From assembly GCA_021151805.1 (NCBI GenBank), contig JAGKWN010000158.1:1-6548 (forward strand): a stretch of DNA of 6,548 bases, written 5' to 3'. The position numbers and the translations under genes are program-made. This DNA is from Cytophagaceae bacterium (GTDB taxonomy: Bacteria > Bacteroidota > Bacteroidia > Cytophagales > Cytophagaceae). Positions 1 to 6,548 of the stretch are shown here, piece by piece. Within the stretch, counting starts at the first letter, position 1, and each line of letters starts with the position of its first letter. The notes beneath the pieces were generated by a model that searched no databases, was not told the DNA's origin, and saw only the letters and a program-made list of their open reading frames with translations.

Positions 1-8
1 AATTTATA

Positions 9-635
9 TCAATTAGGGTCTGCTACAATTTCTTTTAAAAACATGCCCGCTACTCTGCAGGATTTTTTATCAAGGTCTTCATAATCGTTCATATCAAATT
101 CATTAATATCCTTGTATTTAAGCTTTACAAGTCGTACGCCCAATAATAAGTGAACTAAAAATTCAGCATATTCATTTTTATTGATGCGTTTGAATTCTTT
201 GGAAGTAATACCGGATTGTATAATTGTGGATACCATTTCCAATTCGATTTTATTGAAACGTTCAAAAGCCTTATTGTAAACGGGTTTGGAGTTATAAAAG
301 AAGTCGGAGCGAAGTTTTGATAAGTTAAGGAGCTGTCTGAAAAACAAGCTTCTCAGCTTTACATATTTTTTTAATTGTGTGGTGGCATCCATTCCTGAAT
401 GGATTACCTTATCCATTTCATCAAAAAAAACATTTTGTTCTTTGGTAATGACTGCTTCAAATAAAGTTTCTTTGTCTGGAAAGTAATAATATAGAGATGC
501 TTTACCCATGCCTACGTCGGAGGCAATTTCATTCATCGTTGTTTTACACAGCCCAAAGTGAGCAAATCTTTTTTGGGCTGCGTTTACAATGATTTCTACT
601 TTACCGTCTTCGTTTTTATTTTTTAAATCAGTCAT
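9..635 (-). CDS. TetR/AcrR-family transcriptional regulator, probable local repressor of the efflux locus
   Basis: A 208-residue protein, the usual length for TetR/AcrR regulators. The N-terminal DNA-binding domain spans about residues 12-60. Its helix-turn-helix lies near residues 32-51 and carries the family signature TTMNEIASDVGMGKASLYYYF, interrupted here at 20 residues by the final F52, followed by the typical P-D-K-E-x-L-F (53-59). Residues 65-208 form the helical ligand-binding and dimerisation half. This half is too variable to name a ligand. The ATG at 635 is chosen because it leaves a normal short N-terminal arm before the first helix and lies about 12 nt below the predicted transcription start. 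The gene follows the RND permease in the same direction after a 68-nt gap that holds its own promoter box and a palindrome, which suggests autoregulation. Family members typically repress pump genes and release DNA on binding a substrate. That role here is inferred from position. The gene is complete, ending in TGA at 9-11. Confidence 0.93.
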   Translation of the reverse strand: MTDLKNKNEDGKVEIIVNAAQKRFAHFGLCKTTMNEIASDVGMGKASLYYYFPDKETLFEAVITKEQNVFFDEMDKVIHSGMDATTQLKKYVKLRSLFFRQLLNLSKLRSDFFYNSKPVYNKAFERFNKIELEMVSTIIQSGITSKEFKRINKNEYAEFLVHLLLGVRLVKLKYKDINEFDMNDYEDLDKKSCRVAGMFLKEIVADPN

Positions 636-652
636 GGCCTTATTGGATCATG

Positions 653-682
653 CAAATATAAGGAGTATTAAAAGATATCTAA
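653..682 (-). promoter_or_regulatory. Putative promoter of the TetR gene (Bacteroidota-type -7 box)
   Basis: On the minus strand, 660-653 reads TATATTTG, a perfect match to the Bacteroidota -7 consensus TAnnTTTG. A weak -33 candidate, TTAG (one mismatch to TTTG), lies at 682-679 with an 18-bp spacer, slightly short of the usual 19-21. The start of transcription would fall near 647-649, giving a leader of about 12 nt before the ATG at 635. AAGG at 641-638 is only 2 nt from the start codon, too close to act as a normal Shine-Dalgarno site. The box is strong, the -33 is not. The promoter would let the regulator be made independently of the pump operon. Confidence 0.55.
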
Positions 683-693
683 TACTCCTTATA
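657..693. promoter_or_regulatory. 14-bp inverted repeat over the TetR promoter, likely operator
   Basis: Perfect 14-bp arms TATAAGGAGTATTA (657-670) and TAATACTCCTTATA (680-693) flank a 9-nt spacer. The palindrome covers the region between the -33 and -7 positions of the TetR promoter and overlaps the -7 box by four bases. This is where a repressor would block RNA polymerase, so the simplest reading is an autoregulatory TetR operator. It also starts only 10 nt past the stop codon of the RND permease, so its transcript hairpin could instead, or also, attenuate readthrough from the pump genes. Only 3 of the 14 pairs are G-C and no clean U tract follows, which makes it a poor intrinsic terminator. 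Confidence 0.55.
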
Positions 694-703
694 CGTGACA
701 TTG

Positions 704-3700
704 TTAGTGGGATGTTGGATTGTTTGTCCCTTCCTCGATTTTATTGTCCTTTAATTTATTTCTATATGCGATTTTAGTTATGATCACATACAATGCAGGT
801 ACAATAAAGATAGCAAGGCCGGTAGCAGCAAGCATACCACCAAATACGGTCCACCCGATTGTTTGTCTGGATACAGCTCCGGCACCAGATGCAAATACCA
901 ATGGCAACACGCCTAATATAAAGGCTAGAGATGTCATTAATATTGGTCGAAGACGCAACTGCACCGCTTCAACGGTTGCCGCAATAATTTCCATTCCTTT
1001 ATCTACACGTTCTTTAGCAAATTCAACAATCAGAATCGCGTTTTTAGCAGCTAGACCAATCAATGTAATCAAACCAATCTGCGCGTAAACGTTATTACTC
1101 AGTTTCGGAAGGAAGAACAGCGTAAGAATCGCGCCAAATGCACCTAATGGCACCGCTAACATAACAGAGAATGGTACAGACCAGCTTTCATATAAGGCCG
1201 CCAGGAAAAGGAATACAAATATGATCGAAAGTGCAAAGATGTAAACGGCACTTGAACCTGATTTAATTTCTTCTCTGCTTAATCCTGAGAATTCATATCC
1301 ATAACCTGCAGGTAAAACCTGTGCTGCCACTTCTTTTAGGGCATTGATTGCATCACCGCTACTGTAGCCTGGTTTCGGAGTGCCATTGAATTCTGCAGAA
1401 CGGAACAAATTGTAGTGCGAAATCAACGGCGCATTTTCTACAGCTTCATACGTAGCCAATGAACTTAATGGAATCATGTTTCCGCTTACGTTTCTTACAT
1501 AGTATTTATCCAGATTCGTTACATCTTTACGGAAGGTCGTATCAGCCTGGGCTACTACTCGGAAGTTACGGCCATAGATAGAGAAGTCGTTGATGTATCT
1601 GCTACCCATGAGTGTTTGGATTGTACCAAACACATCTGCCGTAGATACACCCATGCGTTCACATTTCACACGGTCAACATTGATCTTATACCCCGGAGCT
1701 TTAGCAGTAAAGAATGTGAAGGCCCTAGCAATTTCCGGACGTTTATTGGCTTCCATCATAAATTGCTTCACAACCCTTTCAAAGTCTTTGATATCATCAT
1801 TGCTTTGTTTCTGTTCAATCATAAAGCTGAAACCGGAAGCAGTACCCATACCAGGGATTGGCGGAGGTGGAATTACAATGATGTTCGCTTCTTTAATCGC
1901 AGCAAATTTTTTCTGGAATTGGGCCACAATCGAGTCGATTTGCATGGATGGATCGGTACGTTGAGCCCAAGGTTTTAACTGGCAAAATAACGTACCACTG
2001 TTTGATTTGGAACTGAATGTAATTGCATTCAAACCTCCCAAAGCAGCAAAGTGATTTACGGAAGGATTCTCTTTAACAATTGTCATCATTTTTGATAATA
2101 CATCTACCGTACGGCTTGTAGATGCACCGTCCGGCAATTCGAATGTAATGATCAAACGACCTTCGTCTTCAGTAGGGATGAAGCCTGTAGGCTTACTTTT
2201 GAATAAACCAAAGGTTGCAACAAAGATGCATATCAGTATGATGAGAACAAAAGGAGCTTTGCGTATGCAGTATTGTACCGTTTTAGAATACGATGCTGTT
2301 ACACGTGCAAACCAGTCATTGAATTTAAAGAAGAACTTATTCAAGCCTTTTGAATTTTCATTCAGCTCCATAGGTCTCAATAAAAGCGCACATAAAGCAG
2401 GCGTAAGAGATAAGGCAACAAAAGCAGATAACAATACAGATACTGCAATTGTTATGGCAAATTGCTGGTACAAGCGGCCAACAATACCAGGGATAAAACC
2501 AACCGGAATGAAAACGGCCGCAAGGATAAGGGCGATCGCAATTACCGGACCGGATATATCCTTCATCGCTTTTATCGTAGCTTCTTTTGGTGAAAGCTTT
2601 TCATGATCAATATAATGCTGTGTCGCTTCCACCACAACAATGGCATCATCCACAACAATACCAATTGCTAAAACGAAACCGAATAGCGTAAGCGTGTTCA
2701 CTGTAAAACCAAGTGGTATAAACAAGATGAATGTACCGATGATGGAAACCGGAATGGCAAGAATTGGAATCAACGTTGCTCTCCAGCTCTGTAAGAACAG
2801 GAATACAACTACGATTACAAGAATAAGCGCTTCAACAAGTGTGTGAACAACTTCGTTGATGGATACTTCAACAACGGATACCGATTCGAAAGGTACTACA
2901 TATTCCACATCAGCAGGGAAGGACTTTTTCAATTCTTCCATTGCTTTATAAACACCTTCGGCTGTTTCAATTGCATTGCTACCCGGTGATTGATAAACCA
3001 ATAAATACGAAGAACGTTTTCCGTCAACAAAGTTGTTGCTTGAGTAATTGAATTTACCTAGTTCAACACGCGCTACATCTTTTAGATACACAATTGATCC
3101 TTCATCCGGCTTGGTACGAACAACAATGTTTTCAAAGTCTGTAACTTTTTCAAGCATACCATTCACCTGCACCGAATATTCAAACGCCTGATCTGCGGTT
3201 TGTGGTGATGCACCAATAGAACCTGCAGCTACCTGTACGTTTTGTTGCTGTAATTTTGCTACCACTTCATTTGCCGTCATGCCATATTGAGCAAGCTTGT
3301 CCGGATTCATCCAGATACGCATACTGAAATTATCTGCACGGGTAAAGATATCACCTACACCTTTTACACGAAGAAGCGCGTCTTTGATGTAAATGTTGGT
3401 ATAGTTGTCCATGAATTTTACATCATGTGTACCGTTAGGTGAGTACATGGCAACCAACATTAAAATTGTCGGGTTTCTTTTACGTACTGTTAAACCTGTT
3501 TTCTTAACATCATCCGGAAGCTGCGGGGTAGCCACACTTACACGGTTCTGAACATCAAGCGTAGCAATGTCAATATTGGTTCCTACATCAAATGTAACGT
3601 TCATGGTCATGGTACCATCACTTGTACTGTTTGTTTGGAGGAACGACATGCCAGGGCTACCATTCACCTGAGATTCGATCGGTGTAGCGATTGTACGTTC

Positions 3701-3874
3701 TACGGTTTGGGCATCTGCACCCGCAAAGTTACCGGTTACCTGCACGATCGGCGGCGTAATATCCGGATACTGGCTGATTGGTAAATTTACTAATGTAAGA
3801 ATACCAACCAGTGTGATTACGACCGAAATAACAATGGCTGTTACCGGACGTTTTATAAATATATCTGCAATCAT
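704..3874 (-). CDS. RND multidrug efflux permease, HAE-1 family (AcrB/MexB-like)
   Basis: A 1056-residue inner-membrane proton antiporter of full family length (AcrB has 1049). It starts with the typical cytoplasmic stub and TM1 (FIKRP at 6-10, TM1 about 10-30). TM2-TM6 lie at about 340-500, TM7 at 541-558 and TM8-TM12 at about 875-1034. Two large periplasmic loops (about 31-340 and 560-872) form the porter and docking domains. The proton-relay residues are all present: D409-D410 in TM4 (AcrB D407/D408), K944 in GLAAKNAILIVEFAK (K940), R974 in RLRPILMTS (R971) and T981 (T978). QYPDITPP (35-42) and MRIWMNP (185-191) are further hallmarks of the hydrophobe/amphiphile branch. The relay and overall match favour drugs, bile-type detergents or lipophilic compounds over metal ions, but the actual substrate cannot be read from the sequence. 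A four-proline run followed by IPG (669-675) precedes the conserved GTASGF. The gene starts 15 nt after the adaptor, so the two are translated from one message. Confidence 0.97.
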   Translation of the reverse strand: MIADIFIKRPVTAIVISVVITLVGILTLVNLPISQYPDITPPIVQVTGNFAGADAQTVERTIATPIESQVNGSPGMSFLQTNSTSDGTMTMNVTFDVGTNIDIATLDVQNRVSVATPQLPDDVKKTGLTVRKRNPTILMLVAMYSPNGTHDVKFMDNYTNIYIKDALLRVKGVGDIFTRADNFSMRIWMNPDKLAQYGMTANEVVAKLQQQNVQVAAGSIGASPQTADQAFEYSVQVNGMLEKVTDFENIVVRTKPDEGSIVYLKDVARVELGKFNYSSNNFVDGKRSSYLLVYQSPGSNAIETAEGVYKAMEELKKSFPADVEYVVPFESVSVVEVSINEVVHTLVEALILVIVVVFLFLQSWRATLIPILAIPVSIIGTFILFIPLGFTVNTLTLFGFVLAIGIVVDDAIVVVEATQHYIDHEKLSPKEATIKAMKDISGPVIAIALILAAVFIPVGFIPGIVGRLYQQFAITIAVSVLLSAFVALSLTPALCALLLRPMELNENSKGLNKFFFKFNDWFARVTASYSKTVQYCIRKAPFVLIILICIFVATFGLFKSKPTGFIPTEDEGRLIITFELPDGASTSRTVDVLSKMMTIVKENPSVNHFAALGGLNAITFSSKSNSGTLFCQLKPWAQRTDPSMQIDSIVAQFQKKFAAIKEANIIVIPPPPIPGMGTASGFSFMIEQKQSNDDIKDFERVVKQFMMEANKRPEIARAFTFFTAKAPGYKINVDRVKCERMGVSTADVFGTIQTLMGSRYINDFSIYGRNFRVVAQADTTFRKDVTNLDKYYVRNVSGNMIPLSSLATYEAVENAPLISHYNLFRSAEFNGTPKPGYSSGDAINALKEVAAQVLPAGYGYEFSGLSREEIKSGSSAVYIFALSIIFVFLFLAALYESWSVPFSVMLAVPLGAFGAILTLFFLPKLSNNVYAQIGLITLIGLAAKNAILIVEFAKERVDKGMEIIAATVEAVQLRLRPILMTSLAFILGVLPLVFASGAGAVSRQTIGWTVFGGMLAATGLAIFIVPALYVIITKIAYRNKLKDNKIEEGTNNPTSH

Positions 3875-3889
3875 AAATCGATTCGTTAA

Positions 3890-5014
3890 TTATTTTTTAG
3901 AAGCATCAGTTTTCGGAGCGCCAACCTGTACTGCAACTCCGTCACGCAATTTTTGAATACCTTCAACAATGATTTGTTCTCCGGCTGTTAAACCTTCCTG
4001 GATAACAATATTTTTACCTACAACTTTTCCGATTTTTACTTTATGTTGTCTTGCAGTGTCCTGTTCTACTACATACACAAAGTATTCACCCATCTGCTCG
4101 GTAATAGCCTTATTCGGCACTACGATTACTTTATCGGCATGTTTGTTTTCTACACGAATGTTGCAGCTCATACCGTCTTTCAGCGCACGTTTCGGATTCG
4201 GGAATTCCAAACGAATCTTCAATGTACCAGTCTGCATATCTACTGCTCGGTCCAGGAATAAAATTTTACCAGGGTATGGATAAATGCTTTTGTCTGAAAG
4301 TGCAATAGTAAACAGGGAGTCTGTTTTAGATAATTTTCTTCCTTCTAATTCTGTGAAGTGCGGAATTTCTTTTTCATTGATTACAAAGTCTATTGCAATC
4401 GGATTGTTTGAAGAAACTGTATTTAATTTTGTTTGTCCGGCAGTAACAAAGGCACCTTTTTTAACCAATGAAATACCAATGGTTCCATCAAACGGAGCAT
4501 AGATCGTTGCATGTTGTAAATCGATCTGCGCACGCGTTAAATTTGCTTTGGCAGCTACTACCTGGCTTTGTGCCGTTTCAAGATCTGCTTCTGAATATTC
4601 CAAACGTTGTTGGGTAGTCATACCTTTTTCTCCCAATTGTTTGTAACGTTCTGAATCTTTACGTGTTTTTTCAAGATTGGCTTGCGCGATTTTTAAAGCA
4701 GCATCAGCACTTGAATAAGCTGCCTGATATTTACTTTGTTCAATCTCATAGAGCTTTTGACCTTTTTGTACCTGCTGGCCATCCTGGAAATAAATTTCAG
4801 TAATGAAACCGCTTACTTCACAATTCAGATCTACATTATTTAATGCAACAACGTTACCAGGGTATACATCATAATAAACCGGATCTTTAAGTTCTACTGT
4901 ATCCGTTACTACTGAAGCTGCTGGAGGCATTGCATTTTGCTTTGCTCCTCCGCAAGAAGCAATAAAAAGCAGGATTAAGAATCCATAAATGCTTTGTTGT
5001 ATTTTGTTATTCAT
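3890..5014 (-). CDS. RND efflux periplasmic adaptor (membrane fusion protein), lipoprotein
   Basis: A 374-residue adaptor of the AcrA/MexA (HlyD-like) family that joins the RND permease to the outer-membrane channel. Residues 1-20 form a lipoprotein signal peptide ending in the lipobox I18-A19-S20-C21, so the mature protein should be lipid-anchored at Cys21 and face the periplasm. The first half of the barrel-sandwich (lipoyl-like) domain lies at about 55-92 (VSGFITEIYFQDGQQVQKGQ). An alpha-helical hairpin rich in A, Q, E and K covers about 93-168. The second lipoyl half starts with IYAPFDGTIG (171-180). A beta-barrel follows at about 205-290 and a membrane-proximal domain at about 295-365, closing with GLTAGEQIIVEG and LRDG (341-359), a family hallmark. 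The chosen ATG gives an intact signal peptide. The gene lies 42 nt after the TolC-like gene and 15 nt before the permease. Confidence 0.96.
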   Translation of the reverse strand: MNNKIQQSIYGFLILLFIASCGGAKQNAMPPAASVVTDTVELKDPVYYDVYPGNVVALNNVDLNCEVSGFITEIYFQDGQQVQKGQKLYEIEQSKYQAAYSSADAALKIAQANLEKTRKDSERYKQLGEKGMTTQQRLEYSEADLETAQSQVVAAKANLTRAQIDLQHATIYAPFDGTIGISLVKKGAFVTAGQTKLNTVSSNNPIAIDFVINEKEIPHFTELEGRKLSKTDSLFTIALSDKSIYPYPGKILFLDRAVDMQTGTLKIRLEFPNPKRALKDGMSCNIRVENKHADKVIVVPNKAITEQMGEYFVYVVEQDTARQHKVKIGKVVGKNIVIQEGLTAGEQIIVEGIQKLRDGVAVQVGAPKTDASKK

Positions 5015-5056
5015 AAGTGTATATGTTAATTCTTTAATTCTTAGTTGTTTGATTTA

Positions 5057-6430
5057 TTATTTAATAATTGCACCTATAGCTTTTTCGTAATCTGCTCTTG
5101 ATACAAGTGCTACATATATAGCACGGTAATAATTTGTCTGTGCTTCAATCAAATCTGATTCAGCCGTTGTTACTTCAACATTCAAGGCTATTCCGGCTTC
5201 ATATTCTGCACGCAGTACATTTAAGTTTTGCTGGGCAAGCTCAAGATTTTCTTTTTGAATATTGAAAGATTGTGCACTGTTGTATAAATTAATAACAGCA
5301 CGATCTACTTCCAGATTGATTTCCTGTTTAAGAGAGTTTAGATTATTCTCTGTAATACGCTGTTGTATTTGTTTTTGCTGTACTCTGTAATTCACGGCGA
5401 AGCCTGAAAATACTGGCACCTGCAAACGCAGACCTACAGTGGAATAGTCATACCAACGTGAAGATTGTGTCAGATCTGTAAAATTGGTTGCGCCGGGATT
5501 ATATCCAAATGATCCGATTGCAAGCAATCTCGGATAGTGCCCAGCTTTAGCATTTTTCAATGCATAGGCATTATATTTTTGCTGGCTCTCAATAATTGAA
5601 TATTCAATACGGTCAGAATAGTTGATCTTTCTATCGGTTTGATTTAAAATCTGCTGAATATCTGAAAGCATACCTGGATACAAACTGTCTGTCAGTACTA
5701 AAGGATTATTTTCAGAAAGGTTTAATTGATATCTTAATACAGATCTGCTCAGTGCTACCGTACGAATAATTTCCTGTTGCTGCTCACGTACATTATTTAA
5801 ACTTACAAGTGTACGGCTTACGTCCAGATTCCTTGCCAGACCTGATTCGTAGCGGGCTACCGTTTCCTGGTACATGGAATCCAGACTTGCTAAGTTTGAT
5901 TCGACAGCCTGTAATTGTTTTTCATTTACGAGTACACTATAATAAGCTTTCGTAATATTTACCGAAACGTCAATTTTATTTTTGATGATATTCTTTTCGG
6001 AAATTTCCTGATTCGCAGTTGCAGCACCCTGAGCCGAGAAATAGGATTGATCAAACAAAACCTGTGAACCGGTAATGTTCGGCGTAAAGGTGTTTTTTAG
6101 ACCTAACTGAAAAGCTGTTGGTGCACCCACCGGAAGTGTAGGATCGTATTTGAAACCTACCCCATTTTCAGTAATATTTTTTTGAACATGAAAACTGTGG
6201 ATCAAGTCTGCCTGTGCCGTGATTTGGGGAAGCAGGGCTGCCCTTACTTCGCCCTTTTGTGCATCTGTGAGTTCGTTTTGAAGATTTGCGTTTTTTACGT
6301 TGAAGTTTTCTACCATACCATAATCAATCGCCTCTTTCAATGAAAAGCTGGTTGGTTCTGGTTGTTGCTGTTGCGCTCTAACTGCGGTGTATAGCAGTGT
6401 AAGCAAGAAAAACATACTTATTTTTTTCAT
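5057..6430 (-). CDS. TolC-family outer-membrane efflux channel
   Basis: A 457-residue outer-membrane protein that should assemble as a trimeric channel through the outer membrane and periplasm and receive substrates from the adaptor-RND complex. Residues 1-19 are a clear Sec signal peptide (K2-K3, hydrophobic core F7-L13, cleavage after VRA at 17-19), followed by a Q-rich start of the mature protein. Two outer-membrane-efflux repeats are visible, about 30-237 and 270-455. The internal duplication shows in the paired motifs RYESGLARNLDV (193-204) and EYEAGIALNVEV (409-420), each followed by a long Q/N/E-rich helix typical of the TolC tunnel. The signal peptide and the absence of a longer upstream reading frame support the ATG at 6430. 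It is the first gene of the operon. Like many Bacteroidota genes it has no Shine-Dalgarno sequence, only an AT-rich leader. No N-terminal lipobox is present, unlike OprM-type channels. Confidence 0.95.
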   Translation of the reverse strand: MKKISMFFLLTLLYTAVRAQQQQPEPTSFSLKEAIDYGMVENFNVKNANLQNELTDAQKGEVRAALLPQITAQADLIHSFHVQKNITENGVGFKYDPTLPVGAPTAFQLGLKNTFTPNITGSQVLFDQSYFSAQGAATANQEISEKNIIKNKIDVSVNITKAYYSVLVNEKQLQAVESNLASLDSMYQETVARYESGLARNLDVSRTLVSLNNVREQQQEIIRTVALSRSVLRYQLNLSENNPLVLTDSLYPGMLSDIQQILNQTDRKINYSDRIEYSIIESQQKYNAYALKNAKAGHYPRLLAIGSFGYNPGATNFTDLTQSSRWYDYSTVGLRLQVPVFSGFAVNYRVQQKQIQQRITENNLNSLKQEINLEVDRAVINLYNSAQSFNIQKENLELAQQNLNVLRAEYEAGIALNVEVTTAESDLIEAQTNYYRAIYVALVSRADYEKAIGAIIK

Positions 6431-6503
6431 ATAGTATTGAAATTTATTAATGCAAGGGTGGGTAATAATTGTTTACCAATGCCGAATTGTAAATTAAAAT
6501 TAG
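6431..6503 (-). other. Leader of the efflux operon between the palindrome and the first gene
   Basis: This is a 73-nt AT-rich segment with no open reading frame of note. It most likely contains the start of transcription and the untranslated leader. The only -7-like sequences on the minus strand are TAATTTTA (6502-6495) and TAAATTTC (6447-6440). Both miss the final G of TAnnTTTG, and the second would leave almost no leader before the ATG at 6430. A short imperfect dyad, GGTAA-N7-TTACC, lies at 6461-6477. No Shine-Dalgarno sequence precedes the ATG. Confidence 0.4.
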
Positions 6504-6544
6504 TAAACTTTTCGACTATTTGTATAAAATAGTCGAAAAGTTTA
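6504..6544. promoter_or_regulatory. 18-bp perfect inverted repeat upstream of the efflux operon, candidate operator
   Basis: Arms TAAACTTTTCGACTATTT (6504-6521) and its exact reverse complement (6527-6544) surround a 5-nt spacer (GTATA), a 41-bp element centred at 6524. It ends 73 nt before the start codon of the TolC-like gene. On the minus strand it is directly followed by TAATTTTA (6502-6495), one base off the Bacteroidota -7 consensus, but no convincing -33 box is found at the right distance. The placement fits a repressor or activator site for the pump operon. Only 4 of 18 pairs are G-C and neither side has an immediate U run, so an intrinsic terminator of a gene beyond the window edge is less likely but not excluded. 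The sequence is unlike the palindrome at the TetR promoter. Confidence 0.5.
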
Positions 6545-6548
6545 TGTT

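Noticed and set aside
1851..1872. Proline-rich run (residues 669-674 of the permease) considered as an unusual insertion
   Set aside because: It lies where proline-containing segments are normal in this family, directly before the conserved GTASGF stretch, so it is ordinary variation.
589..2846. Plus-strand open frames opposite the TetR and RND permease genes (for example 589-777, 720-1088, 1590-1964, 1616-1978, 2148-2606, 2640-2846)
   Set aside because: They lie antisense within strongly supported conserved genes, overlap one another in different frames, show no recognisable domain or signal, and have no promoter or start context.
3876..3883. AATCGATT palindrome in the 15-nt gap between the adaptor and permease genes
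   Set aside because: An 8-bp self-complementary sequence is common by chance and is too short to suggest a terminator or operator.
3969..4502. Plus-strand open frames opposite the adaptor gene (3969-4283, 4043-4261, 4284-4502)
   Set aside because: They are antisense shadows of the adaptor, with compositions that mirror the opposite coding strand and no domain features.
5026..5041. Tandem 8-bp repeat TTAATTCT in the gap between the channel and adaptor genes
   Set aside because: Two short copies in a very AT-rich 42-nt spacer can arise by chance. No promoter box or dyad goes with it.
6461..6477. Short dyad GGTAA-N7-TTACC in the leader of the pump operon, with GTTTAC/GTAAAC pairs at 6471-6476 and 6503-6508
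   Set aside because: Five-base arms in AT-rich DNA are weak evidence. It may be part of a regulator site but is not distinguishable from chance here.

Overview
The window holds one complete tripartite multidrug-efflux locus of a Bacteroidota bacterium, probably of the Cytophagales/Chitinophagales type. The evidence for this is an AT-rich genome of moderate GC, translation starts without Shine-Dalgarno sequences, a lipoprotein-type adaptor, and a perfect Bacteroidota-style -7 promoter box (TAnnTTTG) in front of the regulator. The genus cannot be fixed from the sequence alone. All four genes lie on the minus strand, so the transcription order runs from the right edge of the window to the left.

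Layout in transcription order: 6548-6431 is the leader and control region, dominated by an 18-bp perfect inverted repeat. 6430-5057 encodes a TolC-type outer-membrane channel. 5014-3890 encodes a lipid-anchored periplasmic adaptor (membrane fusion protein). 3874-704 encodes an AcrB/MexB-type RND proton antiporter. 703-636 is a short spacer with a second, different inverted repeat and a promoter box. 635-9 encodes a TetR/AcrR-family repressor. The spacers between the three pump genes are 42 and 15 nt, which fits one polycistronic message.

How the genes work together: the RND trimer in the inner membrane binds substrates from the periplasm or membrane and is driven by proton flow through its Asp-Asp/Lys/Arg relay. 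The adaptor, tethered by a lipid at Cys21, bridges it to the TolC-like trimer, and substrates leave the cell directly. The TetR protein is the obvious local regulator. The palindrome over its own promoter suggests autorepression. A separate palindrome sits in front of the pump operon, but its sequence differs, so control of the pump by this TetR protein is plausible rather than shown.

I found no mobile element, CRISPR array, RNA gene, frameshift or unrecognised gene. This is a conventional efflux operon, and the only structures not explained by coding are the two palindromes. I see no sign of an undescribed system.
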